From Halocaridina rubra (lineage: Eukaryota > Arthropoda > Malacostraca > Decapoda > Atyidae), in NCBI GenBank assembly GCA_037179515.1, contig JAXCGZ010013597.1:1-10000 (forward strand): a stretch of 10,000 nt of DNA, given 5' to 3'. Below are positions 8,846 to 10,000 of this stretch, in pieces; positions within the stretch are counted from its first letter, which is position 1, and every line of letters starts with the position of its first letter. The notes under the pieces are model-generated. The model had not been told where the DNA came from. It saw nothing but the letters and a program-made list of their open reading frames with translations, and ran no database searches. The translations under genes and the position numbers were made by a program.

Positions 8846-8970
8846 GGGGCCGCGGTAACGAGGTGGTTAGAGTACTGGACTTTGAAAGTGTTGGGGAGGG
8901 CATCTAGCCTTAATCCCCCAGCTCCAACCTGTCTGTGTCCACCCCTACTCGGGTGGGGATTAATTGTGAC
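8846..8970 (+). mobile_element. tRNA-derived SINE, family 2, copy 3 (B box lost)
   Basis: The head GGGGCCGCGG is followed by a tRNA-like GAGGTGGTTAGAGTACTGG with an A-box-like segment. It then jumps from GGACTTTGAAAG directly to TGTTGGGGAGGGCATC, skipping the T-arm and B box present in copy 2. The body has CCCCAGCTCC, GTCTGTGTCCACCCC and the end GGGTGGGGATTAATTGTGA. A deletion of roughly 35-45 bp is inferred by comparison with copies 1 and 2. It should not be transcribed by pol III from its own promoter. Confidence 0.8.
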
Positions 8971-9430
8971 ACAGAAAACGGCAAACATCTACAAGAAAAT
9001 TTCTTGCGAAATTTATGTTCATTGTGAGTTTTCATACGTTTTTTTATATAGAACGTGAAAAAAAAAAAATTGACACCAAAATTCGAGCCAATATTTTATA
9101 CTGAACGTACGATGAAGCCTCTTCCAACAATAAAACCCTATTCCTGGAAAAAAAAATTCATGATGCATATTTTCTTAAATTTGGCAAATACTTCCCAGAA
9201 CACTTAAATCATCGCGGATTATCAGAGGAAATTTCGTAGAAAAAGACCCCCATGACAGCCAAGATCCATATTTTGCTGATTAAAAACTAGAAATCAAATT
9301 CCTTCTTAAGGGAAATATTAGTTAAATACATATGAATATGATCGATATTGACAATAAATTAAATTAAGTCAACAGTTATGCCTACATACTTCATTATAGT
9401 CTTTTAAAGATTTTTTTTTTTACTTTTTCA
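8971..9430. other. AT-rich non-coding stretch
   Basis: No gene or repeat family was recognised. There is a small perfect hairpin (AAATTTC at 8997-9003, GAAATTT at 9008-9014, loop TTGC), a poly-A run near 9058-9069 and a poly-T run at about 9411-9421. Confidence 0.45.
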
Positions 9431-9578
9431 TTAATCACTATTAATCCCCATTCGAATGAGAATGACAGACATGTTGAAGCTTGAATATTAAGGCTGCATC
9501 CCTTCCTAACGCTCCGCGTTCATATAAGAGCCTGTGTTAGTAGCTGCTCAACTAGTGCACTCTACCGCTGGTGGCCCC
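9431..9578 (-). mobile_element. tRNA-derived SINE, family 2, copy 4 (diverged)
   Basis: Read on the minus strand, GGGGCCACCAGCGGTAGAG starts near 9578. The body shows GTTAGGAAGGGATGCAGCC and CTTAATATT near 9490-9520, a diverged CATGTCTGTCATTC, and the family end ATTCGAATGGGGATTAATAG (about 9438-9457). The B-box region is eroded beyond recognition. It is the most diverged of the four copies and so probably the oldest. Confidence 0.72.
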
Positions 9579-9608
9579 TATCCTTATATATCATTATTTT
9601 TTTCCAAA

Positions 9609-9988
<380 letters not shown>

Positions 9989-10000
9989 TTAGACAGGAAA

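Noticed and set aside
8785..8988. 67-codon minus-strand frame
   Set aside because: It crosses a SINE on the opposite strand and has no family match that I recognise.

Overview
This window looks like intergenic DNA from an animal nuclear genome, most likely an arthropod and perhaps a decapod crustacean. The evidence is CR1/Jockey-type LINE fragments, tRNA-derived SINEs, TTAGG-like motifs and an extreme load of long di- and trinucleotide microsatellites. The crustacean assignment is inferred from repeat style and the look of the reverse transcriptase; no diagnostic gene is present. I can support no host protein-coding gene, ribosomal or functional tRNA gene, CRISPR array or prokaryotic operon.

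Layout. Positions 1-3767 are dominated by three same-strand copies of one non-LTR retrotransposon. Copy A (1-about 204) is only a 3' end. Copy B (about 207-1760) is joined directly to the tail of A and carries an open reading frame for the RT half of ORF2 but no endonuclease. Copy C (3274-3767) is a short 3' fragment about 99% identical to B. The copies share a 3' end with TTCTTATG-type repeats, and B and C break off at different 5' points, as expected for target-primed reverse transcription. Between B and C lie four long (TA)n tracts, an (AAT)n(ATC)n tract, degenerate TTTA-type repeats, and a tRNA-derived SINE (2601-2794) with a perfect 19-bp target-site duplication.

Positions 3768-5190 are AT-rich filler with (CT)n(AT)n(GT)n and (ATT)n microsatellites. 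From 5190 to the end, four copies of a second tRNA-derived SINE family appear (5190-5343 minus, 8557-8688 minus, 8846-8970 plus, 9431-9578 minus). They share the body motif GGAAGGGCATCCAGCC or close variants, and two of them carry a perfect 30-bp inverted match. Between them are an unusual degenerate tandem repeat (5709-6040), an (AAT)n/(ATT)n palindrome, repeated AT-flanked modules at 6862-7042, a degenerate TTAGG-rich stretch (7755-7895), a G-quadruplex candidate on the minus strand (8053-8077) and a 16-bp perfect palindrome (8138-8153). The window ends in about 375 bp of TA/CATA repeat.

The only coding capacity is retroelement-derived. SINEs depend on a partner LINE for reverse transcription, but whether the LINE here is the partner of either SINE cannot be shown from this sequence. 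No novel cellular system is evident. The most informative observations are the LINE-on-LINE junction, the young insertions, the SINE family with mutated internal promoters, and the 5.7-6.0 kb tandem repeat.
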